Notes under the pieces: model-generated | The model's input: only the letters and a program-made list of their open reading frames with translations | What the model was told of the DNA's origin: nothing | Database searches by the model: none | DNA from: an uncultured Variovorax sp. | GTDB lineage: Bacteria; Pseudomonadota; Gammaproteobacteria; Burkholderiales; Burkholderiaceae_C | Direction of reading: 5' to 3' | DNA length: 54,922 nucleotides | NCBI GenBank assembly: GCA_913776885.1 | Contig: CAJYQC010000118.1 | Location: 1-54,922, forward strand | Shown here: positions 17,972 through 28,289 of the stretch, piece by piece | Layout of the letters: each line of letters starts with the position of its first letter | How positions within the stretch are numbered: position 1 is the first letter of the stretch | Position numbers and translations under genes: made by a program

Positions 17972-19251
17972 ACGCCTGGGTGGTCCGCATCCTCGTGGTG
18001 CTCGTGCTGGCGCTGGCCGGCTTCTGGCTCGTCGGCGCGACCGAATGGGCCGACACCGAGGTGTCGACGCCCGCGAGCGGCGAGGCCAAGACCAACCGCT
18101 TCTACGGCGCACAGGTGCTGCTGCGCGAGCTCGGCATGAAGGTGGTCAAGCGCGACGGCCTCGACGCCATGCCGCCTGCGCATGCGCGGCTGGTGCTCGG
18201 CTCCAGCCACTGGGACATGTTCCCCGAGCGCGGCAAGCGCCTGCGCCAGTGGGTCGAGCAGGGTGGGCACCTCGTGATGCCGGGCTACCTTGTCGGCGGA
18301 GACCAGCTCGAAGACTGGCTGCCGCTGGTGCGCGAGAAGCCGCCCGCGTCTGAAGAGAAGAAGAACGACGCGAAGGACGACGAAGCCTCTGAGCCGAAGA
18401 AGAGAAGAAGATCGAGCGTCCCCCGCCTCCCCGACCCTTCCGCCCGAGACGCCGACTGCCGCATCGTGACCGAACCCGCGGCCGTGCCCGCGAGCTTCGC
18501 GGGCGGGCGCAGCTACCGGCTGTGCACCTGGTGGTCGCCCTCGCGCTACCGGCCTGCCGACGGACAGCCGGCCGCACTGTGGACAGCCACCGGCTCGCGC
18601 GGCACCGAGGCGATTCGCGTGGGCGTCGGCCGCGGCACCGTCACCGTGCTGCCCTGGGGCGTGTGGCACAACGACGGCATCCTGCGCGGCGACAACGCCC
18701 TCTTCGCCGCCGCCGCGGTGCAGGCGCGCGGCGGCGCGGAGATCTGGTTCGTCGACGAAGAGGCGCGCGAGCCCTTCGTGCTGTGGCTTTGGCAGAAGGG
18801 CTGGGTGGCGCTGGTGCTAGGAGTGCTCGCGCTGGCGGCCGCGCTCTGGCGCGCGGCGGTGCGCTTCGGGCCGCTCGCGCCTTCGGCCGGCACGCACCGG
18901 CGCTCCATGGCCGAGCAGGTGCGCGGCACCGCCGGCTTCCTGCATGCGCACGGCGCGTCCGCGCTGCACGTGGCGCAGCTGCGCGCGCTCGACGAGTCCG
19001 CGCGCCGGCAGCTTCGCGGCTACGCGCTTCGCGATGCGGCGGCGCGGGCGGCCGCCATCGCGCAGGCGACGGGGCTGGAGCCGGCGATGCTCTTGCGCGC
19101 GATGGACCAGGCCCGCAGCCGCCATGCCGGCGCGATGGCGATCGACCTCGAAGTGCTCGAGACCGCGCGCCGCCGGCTCGACGCGAACGGGCCGTTCACG
19201 TCCCGGCCTGCCTCTTCTTCTTCGTCACCTTCTTCTTCCTCTTCATCCTGA
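17968..19251 (+). CDS. DUF4350 domain-containing protein with poly-Ser C-terminus
   Basis: FYGAQVLLRELGMKVVKRDGLDAMPPAHARLVLGSSHWDMFPERGKRLRQWVEQGGHLVMPGYLVGGDQ; ATGA overlap; C-terminus SRPASSSSSPSSSSSS. Confidence 0.85.
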   Translation: MNAWVVRILVVLVLALAGFWLVGATEWADTEVSTPASGEAKTNRFYGAQVLLRELGMKVVKRDGLDAMPPAHARLVLGSSHWDMFPERGKRLRQWVEQGGHLVMPGYLVGGDQLEDWLPLVREKPPASEEKKNDAKDDEASEPKKRRRSSVPRLPDPSARDADCRIVTEPAAVPASFAGGRSYRLCTWWSPSRYRPADGQPAALWTATGSRGTEAIRVGVGRGTVTVLPWGVWHNDGILRGDNALFAAAAVQARGGAEIWFVDEEAREPFVLWLWQKGWVALVLGVLALAAALWRAAVRFGPLAPSAGTHRRSMAEQVRGTAGFLHAHGASALHVAQLRALDESARRQLRGYALRDAAARAAAIAQATGLEPAMLLRAMDQARSRHAGAMAIDLEVLETARRRLDANGPFTSRPASSSSSPSSSSSS

Positions 19252-19265
19252 ACCGAGAGACGCCC

Positions 19266-20261
<996 letters not shown>

Positions 20262-20266
20262 CGCCC

Positions 20267-20351
20267 GCCCCCAGGCTTCGCGCACTGCGTGCCGCTGCGC
20301 CGACCCCCGGCCGGAGGCGACACCCGCGGCCCGGCGAAGCCGGCTCCGCGG
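20267..20351. repeat. Diverged copy 3 of the repeat element
   Basis: GCCCCCAGGCTTCGCGCACTGCGTGCCGCTGCGCCGACCCCCGGCCGGAGGCGACACCCGCGGCCCGGCGAAGCCGGCTCCGCGG; collinear with copies 1 and 2. Confidence 0.75.
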
Positions 20352-20379
20352 TGTGCTCCGAAGGGACGGTGCTGCGTTG

Positions 20380-21777
20380 ATGCGTCGGCTGCCAATTCCT
20401 GCGCGCGCGCCCGTGCTGGCGCTGGCCGGCCTGAGCGTCGCCGCCGCAGTCGCACTGCTGCTGGGCGTGCCGATGGTGTACGTCGCCGTCGTGGCGGGCG
20501 TGCTGGTGGCGCTGGGTTCGGCGCTCGCCGGCTTCGACCTGTGGAGCAGCCTGCGCGCGTGGCGCGCCGCGCCGCTGCGCATCGAGCGCAACCTGCCTGG
20601 CGCATTCTCGCTGGGCGTGCCCACGGTGCTCACCCTCACGCTGGTGAACGAAGGTGCGCAGGCCTGGCGGGTGTCGGTGTTCGACGAACTCGACACGCAC
20701 TTCGCCTTCGATGGCCTGCCGCAGGCGCACACGGTGCCGGCGCTCTCGCGCGTCGCGATCCGCTACACGGCCACCGCCACGCAGCGCGGCGTGGCGCAGT
20801 TCGGCGCCACCCAGCTGCGCTGGCGCACCCGCCTCGGCTGTTTCGAGATTCGGCAGACGCTCGGCGAGCCGCGCCGGCTGCGCGTGTATCCCAACTTCGC
20901 GGCGCTCGCGCGTTATGCGTGGCTCTCGGGCGACCGGCGGCTCGCGCAGATCGGCATCAAGACCTATGCGCAGCGCGGGCTGGGCACCGACTTCCGCCAG
21001 CTCGCCGATTACAAGACCGGCGACTCGCTGCGCCATATCGACTGGAAGGCCACTCAGCGCCAGCGCCGGCCCATCGTGCGCGAGTTCCAGGACGACCGCG
21101 ACCAGTGCGTGCTGTTCCTGCTCGACTGCGGCCGCCGCATGCGCGCCGACGAAGGCGCACCGGCGCAGCAGGCCGGCAGCGACGACGCCGGCAGCAACGG
21201 CAGCGCCGGCGCCAGCCACTTCGACGAAGCCCTCAACGCGCTCATGCTGCTGAGCTACGTCGCGCTCAAGGAAGGCGACGAGGTGGGCGCCATGACCTTC
21301 GGCTGTCCGCCCGAAGAGCGCCGCGACTTCGCCCCGCGCAAGGGCAGCGCCACGCTCAACGCGCTGATGAACCGGCTGCACGACATCCAGCCCGGCGCCA
21401 CCCATTCCGACTACCTGCTCGCCGCGCAGGAGCTGCTGCGCGTGCAGAAGCGGCGCGCGCTGGTCATCGTGCTGACCAACTTCCGCGACGAGGACGCCGC
21501 CGAGCTTCGCCCGGCCATCAAGCTGCTGCGCCGCAAGCACCTGGTGCTGGTCGCGAGCCTGCGCGAGCGGGTGATCGGGCGCATCGCCAGCCAGCCGCTG
21601 GTGCACGCGCGCGACGCGGTCGACGTGGCTGCTGCGCACCTGTTCGAGCAATCGCGCCGCGACGCCTTCGCGCGCGTGGTGGGCAACGATCCGCTGTCGG
21701 TCGACGTCGAGCCGGCCGACCTCGCGGTGGCGCTGGTGAATCGTTACCACGCCGTCAAAAGAGCTGGCCTTTTGTAA
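20380..21777 (+). CDS. DUF58 domain-containing protein
   Basis: KTYAQRGLGTDFRQLADYKTGDSLRHIDWKATQRQRRPIVREFQDDRDQCVLFLLDCGRRMRA; diagnostic DUF58 motif. Confidence 0.92.
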   Translation: MRRLPIPARAPVLALAGLSVAAAVALLLGVPMVYVAVVAGVLVALGSALAGFDLWSSLRAWRAAPLRIERNLPGAFSLGVPTVLTLTLVNEGAQAWRVSVFDELDTHFAFDGLPQAHTVPALSRVAIRYTATATQRGVAQFGATQLRWRTRLGCFEIRQTLGEPRRLRVYPNFAALARYAWLSGDRRLAQIGIKTYAQRGLGTDFRQLADYKTGDSLRHIDWKATQRQRRPIVREFQDDRDQCVLFLLDCGRRMRADEGAPAQQAGSDDAGSNGSAGASHFDEALNALMLLSYVALKEGDEVGAMTFGCPPEERRDFAPRKGSATLNALMNRLHDIQPGATHSDYLLAAQELLRVQKRRALVIVLTNFRDEDAAELRPAIKLLRRKHLVLVASLRERVIGRIASQPLVHARDAVDVAAAHLFEQSRRDAFARVVGNDPLSVDVEPADLAVALVNRYHAVKRAGLL

Positions 21778-21832
21778 AGGTCTTTGCCCACAATGGGCGC
21801 TTCACGAATCAAAGCAGAGGAGAGAGAAACAC

Positions 21833-22396
21833 ATGACGACAGACTTCACCAACCCCAATCCGTATGCCGCGCCGCGCTCCGCGGTGGCCGACGTGTACGA
21901 GGGCGATTCCGGCGCCGTGCAGCCCGTCAAGCTGTGGTCCGCCAAGGGCCGCATCGGGCGGGCGCGCTTCCTGGCGTACACGCTTTATTCGTACATCATC
22001 TTCATCATCGCGGCCGCGGTGATGGGCGGCGTGCTCGGCTTCACCGGCCTCGCGCGCTCCGAGGGCGTGATCGGCGGGCTGACCTTCGTGCTCGCCATCC
22101 CGTACCTGGTCTTCTACGTGCTCACCGGCATCCAGCGCTCGCACGACATGGACTGGTCGGGCTGGATGCTGTTCCTGGCGCTGATCCCCTTCGTCGCGCT
22201 GATCTGGGTCTTCAAGCCCGGCTCCAAGGGCCGCAACCGCTTCGGCGCGCCGCCGCCGCCCAACGGCATCGGCGTGCTGATCGGCGCGTGGCTGCTGCCG
22301 GTGATCACCGTGCTCGGCATCATCGCGGCCATCGCGCTGCCGGCCTACCAGGGCTACAGCACGCGCGCCAAGGCGGCGCAGGTCGAGCGGCCCTGA
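21833..22396 (+). CDS. DUF805 family membrane protein with pilin-like C-terminal segment
   Basis: LWSAKGRIGRARFLAYTLYSYIIFIIAAAV... GIQRSHDMDWSGWMLFLALIPFVALIWVFKPGSKGRNRFG; C-terminus VLGIIAAIALPAYQGYSTRAKAAQ. Confidence 0.85.
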   Translation: MTTDFTNPNPYAAPRSAVADVYEGDSGAVQPVKLWSAKGRIGRARFLAYTLYSYIIFIIAAAVMGGVLGFTGLARSEGVIGGLTFVLAIPYLVFYVLTGIQRSHDMDWSGWMLFLALIPFVALIWVFKPGSKGRNRFGAPPPPNGIGVLIGAWLLPVITVLGIIAAIALPAYQGYSTRAKAAQVERP

Positions 22397-22479
22397 TCGA
22401 TCCCTTCGGGCTCTGCAGGGTCCGTTCGCGAGACACCGCGTGACGGCTCTGCCGGGCCGCGCATGTCGGCCGCGGGCGA

Positions 22480-22521
22480 GGGGCAGGGGCAGGGGCAGGG
22501 GCAGGGGCAGGGGCAGGGGCA
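22480..22521. repeat. Perfect tandem hexanucleotide repeat (GGGGCA)x7
   Basis: Seven uninterrupted GGGGCA units read directly; predicted G-quadruplex-forming on + strand. Confidence 0.95.
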
Positions 22522-22528
22522 GCGCCTG

Positions 22529-23449
22529 CTACCTCACCAGCGTCGACTTGCCGAACAGGCTCTCGATGAGTTCCACGGCCACCTCGGCCGTCTGGTTGCG
22601 CACGTCGAGCGCCGGGTTCAGCTCCACCACGTCGAGCGAGCCGAGCCGGCCGGTGTCGGCGATCATTTCCATGCACAGCTGCATCTCGCGGTAGGTCGGC
22701 CCGCCGCGCACGCCGGTGCCCACGCCGGGCGCATCGGCGGGGTCGAGGCAGTCGAGGTCGAAGCTCACGTGCAGGTGCGTGTCTTCGTCGACGTCCTGCA
22801 ACGCCTCGGTCATGGTGGTTCGCATGCCGTGCTCGTCGATGTGGCGCATGTCGAACACGTTCAGGCCCAGCGTGCGGATGGCTTCCTTCTCGTCGCCGTC
22901 CACGCTGCGGATGCCGATGAAGCGGATCGCGTCGTGCTGCAGCGCCGCGCGCTCGCCGCTCCAGCCCGTGAGCGCCGAGGGCCCGTGCCCCAGCAGGCAC
23001 GACACCGGCATGCCGTGCAGGTTGCCGCTGGGACTGCTGGCCTCGGTGTTGACGTCCGAGTGCGCGTCGAGCCACAGCACGCGCAGCTTCTTTCCGCGCT
23101 TGCGTGCATGCCATGCCACCGCGCTGATCGAGCCGATGGCCAGGCAGTGGTCGCCGCCCATCATCAGCGGCACATGGCCGGCGCCCAGCGAGGTATCGAT
23201 GGCTTCGTAGACCGAGCGGTTCCACGCGATCACCTCGTCGAGATGCCGCAGCCCGCTCGGCAGCTGCGTCCAGGGCGTGGCCGGCCCCGCGAGGTTGCCG
23301 CGGTCGACGACCGCATAGCCCTGCCGCGCGAGCGCCTCCGGCAGCCCCGCCACGCGCAGCGCGTCGGGGCCCATGCCCGCACCGCGCACGCTGGCGCCCA
23401 CGTCGGTGGGTGCGCCAATCAGTTCGAGGGTGACGTTGGCGTTGCTCAT
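22529..23449 (-). CDS. Arginase
   Basis: LIGAPTDVGASVRGAGMGPDALRVAGL; metal motifs MMGGDHCLAIGS, LWLDAHSDVNT, SFDLDCLDPADAPGVGT. Confidence 0.93.
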   Translation of the reverse strand: MSNANVTLELIGAPTDVGASVRGAGMGPDALRVAGLPEALARQGYAVVDRGNLAGPATPWTQLPSGLRHLDEVIAWNRSVYEAIDTSLGAGHVPLMMGGDHCLAIGSISAVAWHARKRGKKLRVLWLDAHSDVNTEASSPSGNLHGMPVSCLLGHGPSALTGWSGERAALQHDAIRFIGIRSVDGDEKEAIRTLGLNVFDMRHIDEHGMRTTMTEALQDVDEDTHLHVSFDLDCLDPADAPGVGTGVRGGPTYREMQLCMEMIADTGRLGSLDVVELNPALDVRNQTAEVAVELIESLFGKSTLVR

Positions 23450-23450
23450 C

Positions 23451-25508
23451 TCAGCTCCTCAGGTGGCGCCACAGGTAGGCGTAGCCCAGCGCATCCATGA
23501 AGGCCGACTCCTTGTTGTCGGTGGCCGCGCTGTGGCCGCCTTCCAGGTTCTCGTAGAAGCTGCTGTCGTAGCCCAGTGCCTTCATCTTCGCGTGCATCTT
23601 GCGCGCATGCACCGGCCCCACGCGGTCGTCGCGGGTGGAGGTGGTGAAGAGCACGGGCGGACAGGCCAGCCCCGGCTTCGCGTTCTCGTAGGGCGAGAAG
23701 GTGCGGATGAATTCCCACTCCTGCGGCTGGTCGGGGTCGCCGTATTCCGCGATCCACGAGGCGCCGGCCGACAGGTGCGTGTAGCGGCGCATGTCCAGCA
23801 GCGCGACCTCGCTCACGATCGCGCCGTACAGGTGCGGGTACAGCGTGAGCATGTTGCCCATCAGCAGCCCGCCGTTGCTGCCGCCCATGGCGCCCAGGTG
23901 AGCGGGCGAGGTGAGCTTGCGCGCGATCAGGTCCTCGGAGACTGCCGCGAAGTCCTCGCAGGTGCGCAGCCGGTTCTCCTGCAGCGCGGCCTGGTGCCAG
24001 CGCGGGCCGTACTCGCCGCCGCCGCGGATGTTGGCGACGACGTACACGCCGCCCTGGTCCAGCCATGCGCGGCCGATGCTGCCGCTGTAGGCAGGCTGCA
24101 GGGGCACCTCGAAGCCGCCGTAGGCGTACTGCAGCGTGGGGTTGGTGCCGTCGGCCTTCAGGTCTTTCGGGGCGATTTCGAAGTAGGGCACGCGCGTGCC
24201 GTCCTTCGAGGTGGCGAAGTGCTGGCTCACGCGATGGCGCGAGGCGTCGAAGAAAGCGGGGCTGTCCTTCAGCACCTGTGGCTCTCCCTGCCCGATGGTG
24301 CCGATGTAGAGCGTGGTCGGCTGCAGGAAGCCGCTCACGGTGAGGAAGTAGTCGTCGTTCTCGTCCTCGTCGATGCCGCCCGCCGCGATGGTCGAGAGCT
24401 CGGGCGCGCCGCCCAGGCCCTCGCGCTTCCATGGGCCCTTGCCGTCGGCAGGAGGCGTGAGCACCTCGAGGCGGTTCACCACGTCGTGCATCACGTTGAC
24501 GATCAGGTGGTTGCGCGTCCACGAGTAGTCGTCGAGCGCGGTGGTGTCGTCGGGCTCGAACAGCACCGCGAGCGCGCGGCTGCCGGCCATGTAGTCGTCG
24601 AACTTCGCGGCCAGCAGCGAGCCCGCCCTGTAGGTGGTGCCGCCCACGGTCCAGTCCTCGCGCGGCTCTATGAGCAGCCACTCGCGCGTGATGTCGGTAT
24701 CGCAGTCGTCGGGCACGTCGATCTTCACCAGCTCGCCGTCGGCGCCGCGCAGCCAGGTCTCGCTCTCGTAGAAGTCCATCTGGCGCGAGACGAAGTCGCG
24801 CTCGAAGCCGGGCGTGTTGTCGCGCCAGGCGCTCACGGACATGTCTTCGTGCAGGCCCTCGTACACCGTGGCCGCGCTCTCCAGCGGCGTGCCGCGCCGC
24901 CACTGCTTCACGATGCGCGGGTAGCTGGAGCTGGTCATGGAGCCCGGACCGAAGTCGGTGGCCACGTAGAGGTGGTCGATGTCCTTCCAGCCGACGTGGT
25001 TCTTGGCCTCGGGCAGCGAGAAGCCGCCTTCGACGAACTGCTTCGTCTGCAGGTCGAACTCGCGCACCACGTCGGCATCGGCCCCGCCGCGCGACAGCGA
25101 GATCAGGCAGCGCCTGTACTCGGGCTCCAGGCAGTCGGCGCCGTGCCAGACCCAGTTCTCGCCCTCGGCCGCGGCCAGCGCGTCGAGGTCGAGCACGGTC
25201 TCCCACTCGGGCCTGGGCTTGCGGTACTCGTCGAGCGTGGTGCGGCGCCAGACGCCCTTCGGATGCGCCTTGTCGCGCCAGAAGTTGTAGAAGAAGCGCG
25301 GGCCGATCTTGTAGACCATCGGAATGCGCTCTTCGGAGTCGAGCACCTCGAGGATGCCCTGCTGGAGCGCCTCGAACGCAGGCGACTGTGCGTAGGCCTG
25401 CACGGTGACGGCGTTCTCGGCGCGCGCCCAGGCCAGTTGTTTTTCTCCGTCGATCTCCTCTAGCCAGAGGTTGTCGTCGTCCTGTTGCGGGGGGAGGCTG
25501 GATGTCAT
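23451..25508 (-). CDS. S9 family peptidase (prolyl oligopeptidase-like)
   Basis: Start MTSSLPPQQDDDNLWLEEIDGEKQLAWARAEN; catalytic GAMGGSNGGLLMGNML; propeller region. Confidence 0.92.
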   Translation of the reverse strand: MTSSLPPQQDDDNLWLEEIDGEKQLAWARAENAVTVQAYAQSPAFEALQQGILEVLDSEERIPMVYKIGPRFFYNFWRDKAHPKGVWRRTTLDEYRKPRPEWETVLDLDALAAAEGENWVWHGADCLEPEYRRCLISLSRGGADADVVREFDLQTKQFVEGGFSLPEAKNHVGWKDIDHLYVATDFGPGSMTSSSYPRIVKQWRRGTPLESAATVYEGLHEDMSVSAWRDNTPGFERDFVSRQMDFYESETWLRGADGELVKIDVPDDCDTDITREWLLIEPREDWTVGGTTYRAGSLLAAKFDDYMAGSRALAVLFEPDDTTALDDYSWTRNHLIVNVMHDVVNRLEVLTPPADGKGPWKREGLGGAPELSTIAAGGIDEDENDDYFLTVSGFLQPTTLYIGTIGQGEPQVLKDSPAFFDASRHRVSQHFATSKDGTRVPYFEIAPKDLKADGTNPTLQYAYGGFEVPLQPAYSGSIGRAWLDQGGVYVVANIRGGGEYGPRWHQAALQENRLRTCEDFAAVSEDLIARKLTSPAHLGAMGGSNGGLLMGNMLTLYPHLYGAIVSEVALLDMRRYTHLSAGASWIAEYGDPDQPQEWEFIRTFSPYENAKPGLACPPVLFTTSTRDDRVGPVHARKMHAKMKALGYDSSFYENLEGGHSAATDNKESAFMDALGYAYLWRHLRS

Positions 25509-25743
25509 GGCCCCAGTGTAAGGAGGCCTTGCGGAGGCCCCATGAAAGACATGGAAGGACATCGCGCCATGTGAGCAGTTGTTGCGGGGCCTTTGCTGGT
25601 GCCGCACTTTGGGATTACTGGGGCAAACCCCTGTCGCGCCGGCGCCCTGCCTCGGTGGAAACACTGAATAAGCGAGGACCCGGGAACGCGATGCCCACGG
25701 TATCCTGCCAGACGGCTCATGCCCCACCGAGGAGACACTACAC

Positions 25744-27489
25744 ATGAAACACCTGAGCGGTCTTGATGCCACCTTCCTGCACCTGGAAACGCCGGAAATG
25801 CCGATGCACGTGGGTTCGCTCAACGTGCTCGACCTTCCGAAGGGCTACAAGGGCGACTTCTACGAGGACGCCAAGAAGTTCATGGCCAGCCGCATCCACC
25901 TGGCCGACGTGTTCACGCGCAAGCTCGCGCTGATGCCCTTCGACATGACCAACCCGGTGTGGGTCGAGGACGACGACATCGACCTCGACTACCACGTGCG
26001 CCACATCACGCTGCCCAAGCCCGGAACCAACCGGCAGTTGCAGCAGTACGTGGCGCGGCTGCATTCGTCGCTCATCGACCGCAGCCGCCCGATGTGGGAG
26101 TTCTACATCATCGACGGCCTCAAGAGCGGCCAGGTGGCGCTCTACACCAAGGTGCACCACGCGGGCATCGACGGGCAGGCCGGCGTGGAAGTGGGCAAGG
26201 CTATCTTCGACCTGGAGCCCGCCGGCCGCGTGGTGAAGCCGCCGCGCTCGCGCCCGCGCGGCAACAGCTACCAGCTGGGCATGGCCGAGCTCGCGACCGC
26301 CGCGCTGCGCAACACGGCGCAGCAGTACGTGAAGCTTTTCAAGATGGCGCCGGCCATCGCACGCGCCATCAGCGGCCTGGCCAGTCCCGACGAGAAGGCG
26401 GCCGAGAAGGACACCGCCGCCGCGCCGAAGAAGTTCAACCTCTTCGCGCCGCGCACCTCGCTCAACGTGTCGATCACCAACCAGCGCACCTTCGCCGGGC
26501 GCACCATCTCGCTGGCCGAGACCAAATACATCGCCAGGCACTTCGGCGTGTCGCTCAACGACGTGGTGCTGGCCACCGTGTCGGGCGCGCTGCGCCACTA
26601 CCTGGCCGACAACAACGAGCTGCCCGCCAAGCCGCTGGTGGCCGGCGTGCCGGTGAGCCTGCGCGAGGCGGGCGACGACACGGCGAACAACCAGGCCAGC
26701 ATGATCCTCGTGAGCCTGGCCAGCGACATCACCGACCCGGTCCAGCGGCTGAAGGCCATCAACGCCTCGTCGAACAGTTCCAAGTCGACCATGAACCGCT
26801 TCAAGGCGGTGATCCTCGACGACTTCCCGACCTTCGCCGCGCCCTGGCTGGTGTCGGGCATCGCGTCGATGGTGGGACGCTCCGGCATCGTCAACCTGCT
26901 GCCGCCGGCGGCCAACGTGGCCGTCTCCAACGTGGCGGGCGCGCCGTTCCCGATGTACTTCGCGGGTGCGCTGGTCACCTGCTACTACCCGGTGTCCATC
27001 GCCAGCCACGGCACGGCCCTCAACGTGACGGTGCAGAGCTACAACGGCCGCATGGACTACGGCCTCATCGCCTGCCGCCGCGCCGTGCCCGACATCACCG
27101 AGATCGGGGACTACATGCTGGCCGAGCACAGGCTGCTGATGGAACTGACGCAGAAGCACCCGGCCGCAGCCGGCGCCGCGCCCGCACCGGTGCCGCCGAA
27201 GACGGTGGCGGAGCCCTCGGACGACGAGGCCGAGGCCGGCCCCGTTGCCGCCGCAAGGAAGAAGCCGGCCGCCCGCAAGAAGGCGCCGGTCAAGGTCGCT
27301 GCGAAGAAGGCGCCAGTGAAGGCTGCCGCGAAGGTGGCTGCGAAGGCTCCCGTCAAGGCGCCCGCGCAGAAGGGCGCCAGGACGGCCGCCACGACGGCCG
27401 CCAAGAAGGCCGCGCCCAAGGCCCCGGCCCGCAAGGCCGCCCCTGCCAAGCGTTCTTCGGGCTCCGCGTCCAGGGCCGCCGCTGCCTGA
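25744..27489 (+). CDS. Wax ester synthase/diacylglycerol acyltransferase (WS/DGAT) family protein with Lys/Ala-rich histone H1-like C-terminal tail
   Basis: MKHLSGLDATFLHLETPEMPMHVGSL, active-site motif HHAGIDG, VAVSNVAGAPFPMYFAGA, then about 80-90 aa of A/K/P repeats (ARKKPAARKKAPVKVAAKKAPVKAAAKVAAKAPVKAPAQ...). Confidence 0.9.
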   Translation: MKHLSGLDATFLHLETPEMPMHVGSLNVLDLPKGYKGDFYEDAKKFMASRIHLADVFTRKLALMPFDMTNPVWVEDDDIDLDYHVRHITLPKPGTNRQLQQYVARLHSSLIDRSRPMWEFYIIDGLKSGQVALYTKVHHAGIDGQAGVEVGKAIFDLEPAGRVVKPPRSRPRGNSYQLGMAELATAALRNTAQQYVKLFKMAPAIARAISGLASPDEKAAEKDTAAAPKKFNLFAPRTSLNVSITNQRTFAGRTISLAETKYIARHFGVSLNDVVLATVSGALRHYLADNNELPAKPLVAGVPVSLREAGDDTANNQASMILVSLASDITDPVQRLKAINASSNSSKSTMNRFKAVILDDFPTFAAPWLVSGIASMVGRSGIVNLLPPAANVAVSNVAGAPFPMYFAGALVTCYYPVSIASHGTALNVTVQSYNGRMDYGLIACRRAVPDITEIGDYMLAEHRLLMELTQKHPAAAGAAPAPVPPKTVAEPSDDEAEAGPVAAARKKPAARKKAPVKVAAKKAPVKAAAKVAAKAPVKAPAQKGARTAATTAAKKAAPKAPARKAAPAKRSSGSASRAAAA

Positions 27490-27669
27490 GGGCCAGCAGC
27501 AGGGCCAGTAACAGGGCAAAACCCGCAAAGAAAATTGGGGCAGTTGGACTAGTTTTCCGACCGTTCTAGTTTTCCCGGCCTAGGCCCCCTGGAAGAAGAT
27601 AGGCCCATCGCGACTGATCCAGCTCCTGTTTCCTTCGCGAAGCCCATCAACTTCAAGGAAATCTCCATC

Positions 27670-28230
27670 ATGTCCACGCAGACCTCCATCGCCTCCGCAG
27701 CCGTCCACGTCGTCGGCCAGTACAACGACGCGGGCAAGACCCTGGTCGGCGCCTACCGCGCCGGTGTGCACCGCCTGCTGGGCGGCGCCGCTTCGCGCTA
27801 CAGCGACTTCCTCGGCAGCCGCCAGCTCCCGCTGGTGAGCGAGCAGGTCAAGGCCAACCTGATCGGCGCGCAGGAGAAGATCAACGGCTTCCTGGCCAGC
27901 CGCGTGGATATCGACACCGGCCGCATCGTCTCGGTGATGGACCGCGTCGCCGCCGGCACCACCAGCGGCATCGAAGCCGTCGCCGGCCGCGTGGCCCGCG
28001 TCGAATCGCCGGTCGCCACCTCGGTGATCAACGCCCTCGGCGCGCTGAACCAGCCGCTGGCCACCGTGTCGGTGCAGATCGCCGACCGCATCGCCGCCGG
28101 CACCAAGCAGATCGAAGCCCGTGTGAGCGGCGCCGAAGAAGAAGCCGCCAGGCCGGTGCGTACGGTGAAGGCCAAGGCTGCTGCCGCCAAGAAGCCGGTT
28201 CGCCGCGCTGCCGCCCGCAAGGCGGCCTGA
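27670..28230 (+). CDS. Phasin-like/granule-associated protein with Lys/Ala-rich C-terminus
   Basis: 186 aa Ala/Val-rich amphipathic helices, tail RTVKAKAAAAKKPVRRAAARKAA; genomic context. Confidence 0.55.
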   Translation: MSTQTSIASAAVHVVGQYNDAGKTLVGAYRAGVHRLLGGAASRYSDFLGSRQLPLVSEQVKANLIGAQEKINGFLASRVDIDTGRIVSVMDRVAAGTTSGIEAVAGRVARVESPVATSVINALGALNQPLATVSVQIADRIAAGTKQIEARVSGAEEEAARPVRTVKAKAAAAKKPVRRAAARKAA

Positions 28231-28236
28231 TCCCCG

Positions 28237-28265
28237 GGGCGCCGCAGGGCGCCCTTTCGTTTTTC
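28237..28265 (+). terminator. Intrinsic terminator
   Basis: GGGCGCC-GCAG-GGCGCCC followed by TTTCGTTTTTC. Confidence 0.8.
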
Positions 28266-28289
28266 TACCGGCCCCTGGAGTACCACCGA

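Noticed and set aside
23373-25463. 696-aa plus-strand ORF opposite the S9 peptidase
   Set aside because: Shadow ORF with V/R/H/A/Q-rich composition; sense-strand peptidase is well supported.
27238-27480. Frameshift or low-complexity sequencing error in the WS/DGAT tail
   Set aside because: Reading frame stays open with consistent Lys/Ala/Pro codons and a normal stop; similar tails occur in the next two genes.
25738-27528. 596-aa minus-strand ORF opposite the WS/DGAT gene
   Set aside because: Shadow ORF; no motifs and conflicts with a strongly supported enzyme.
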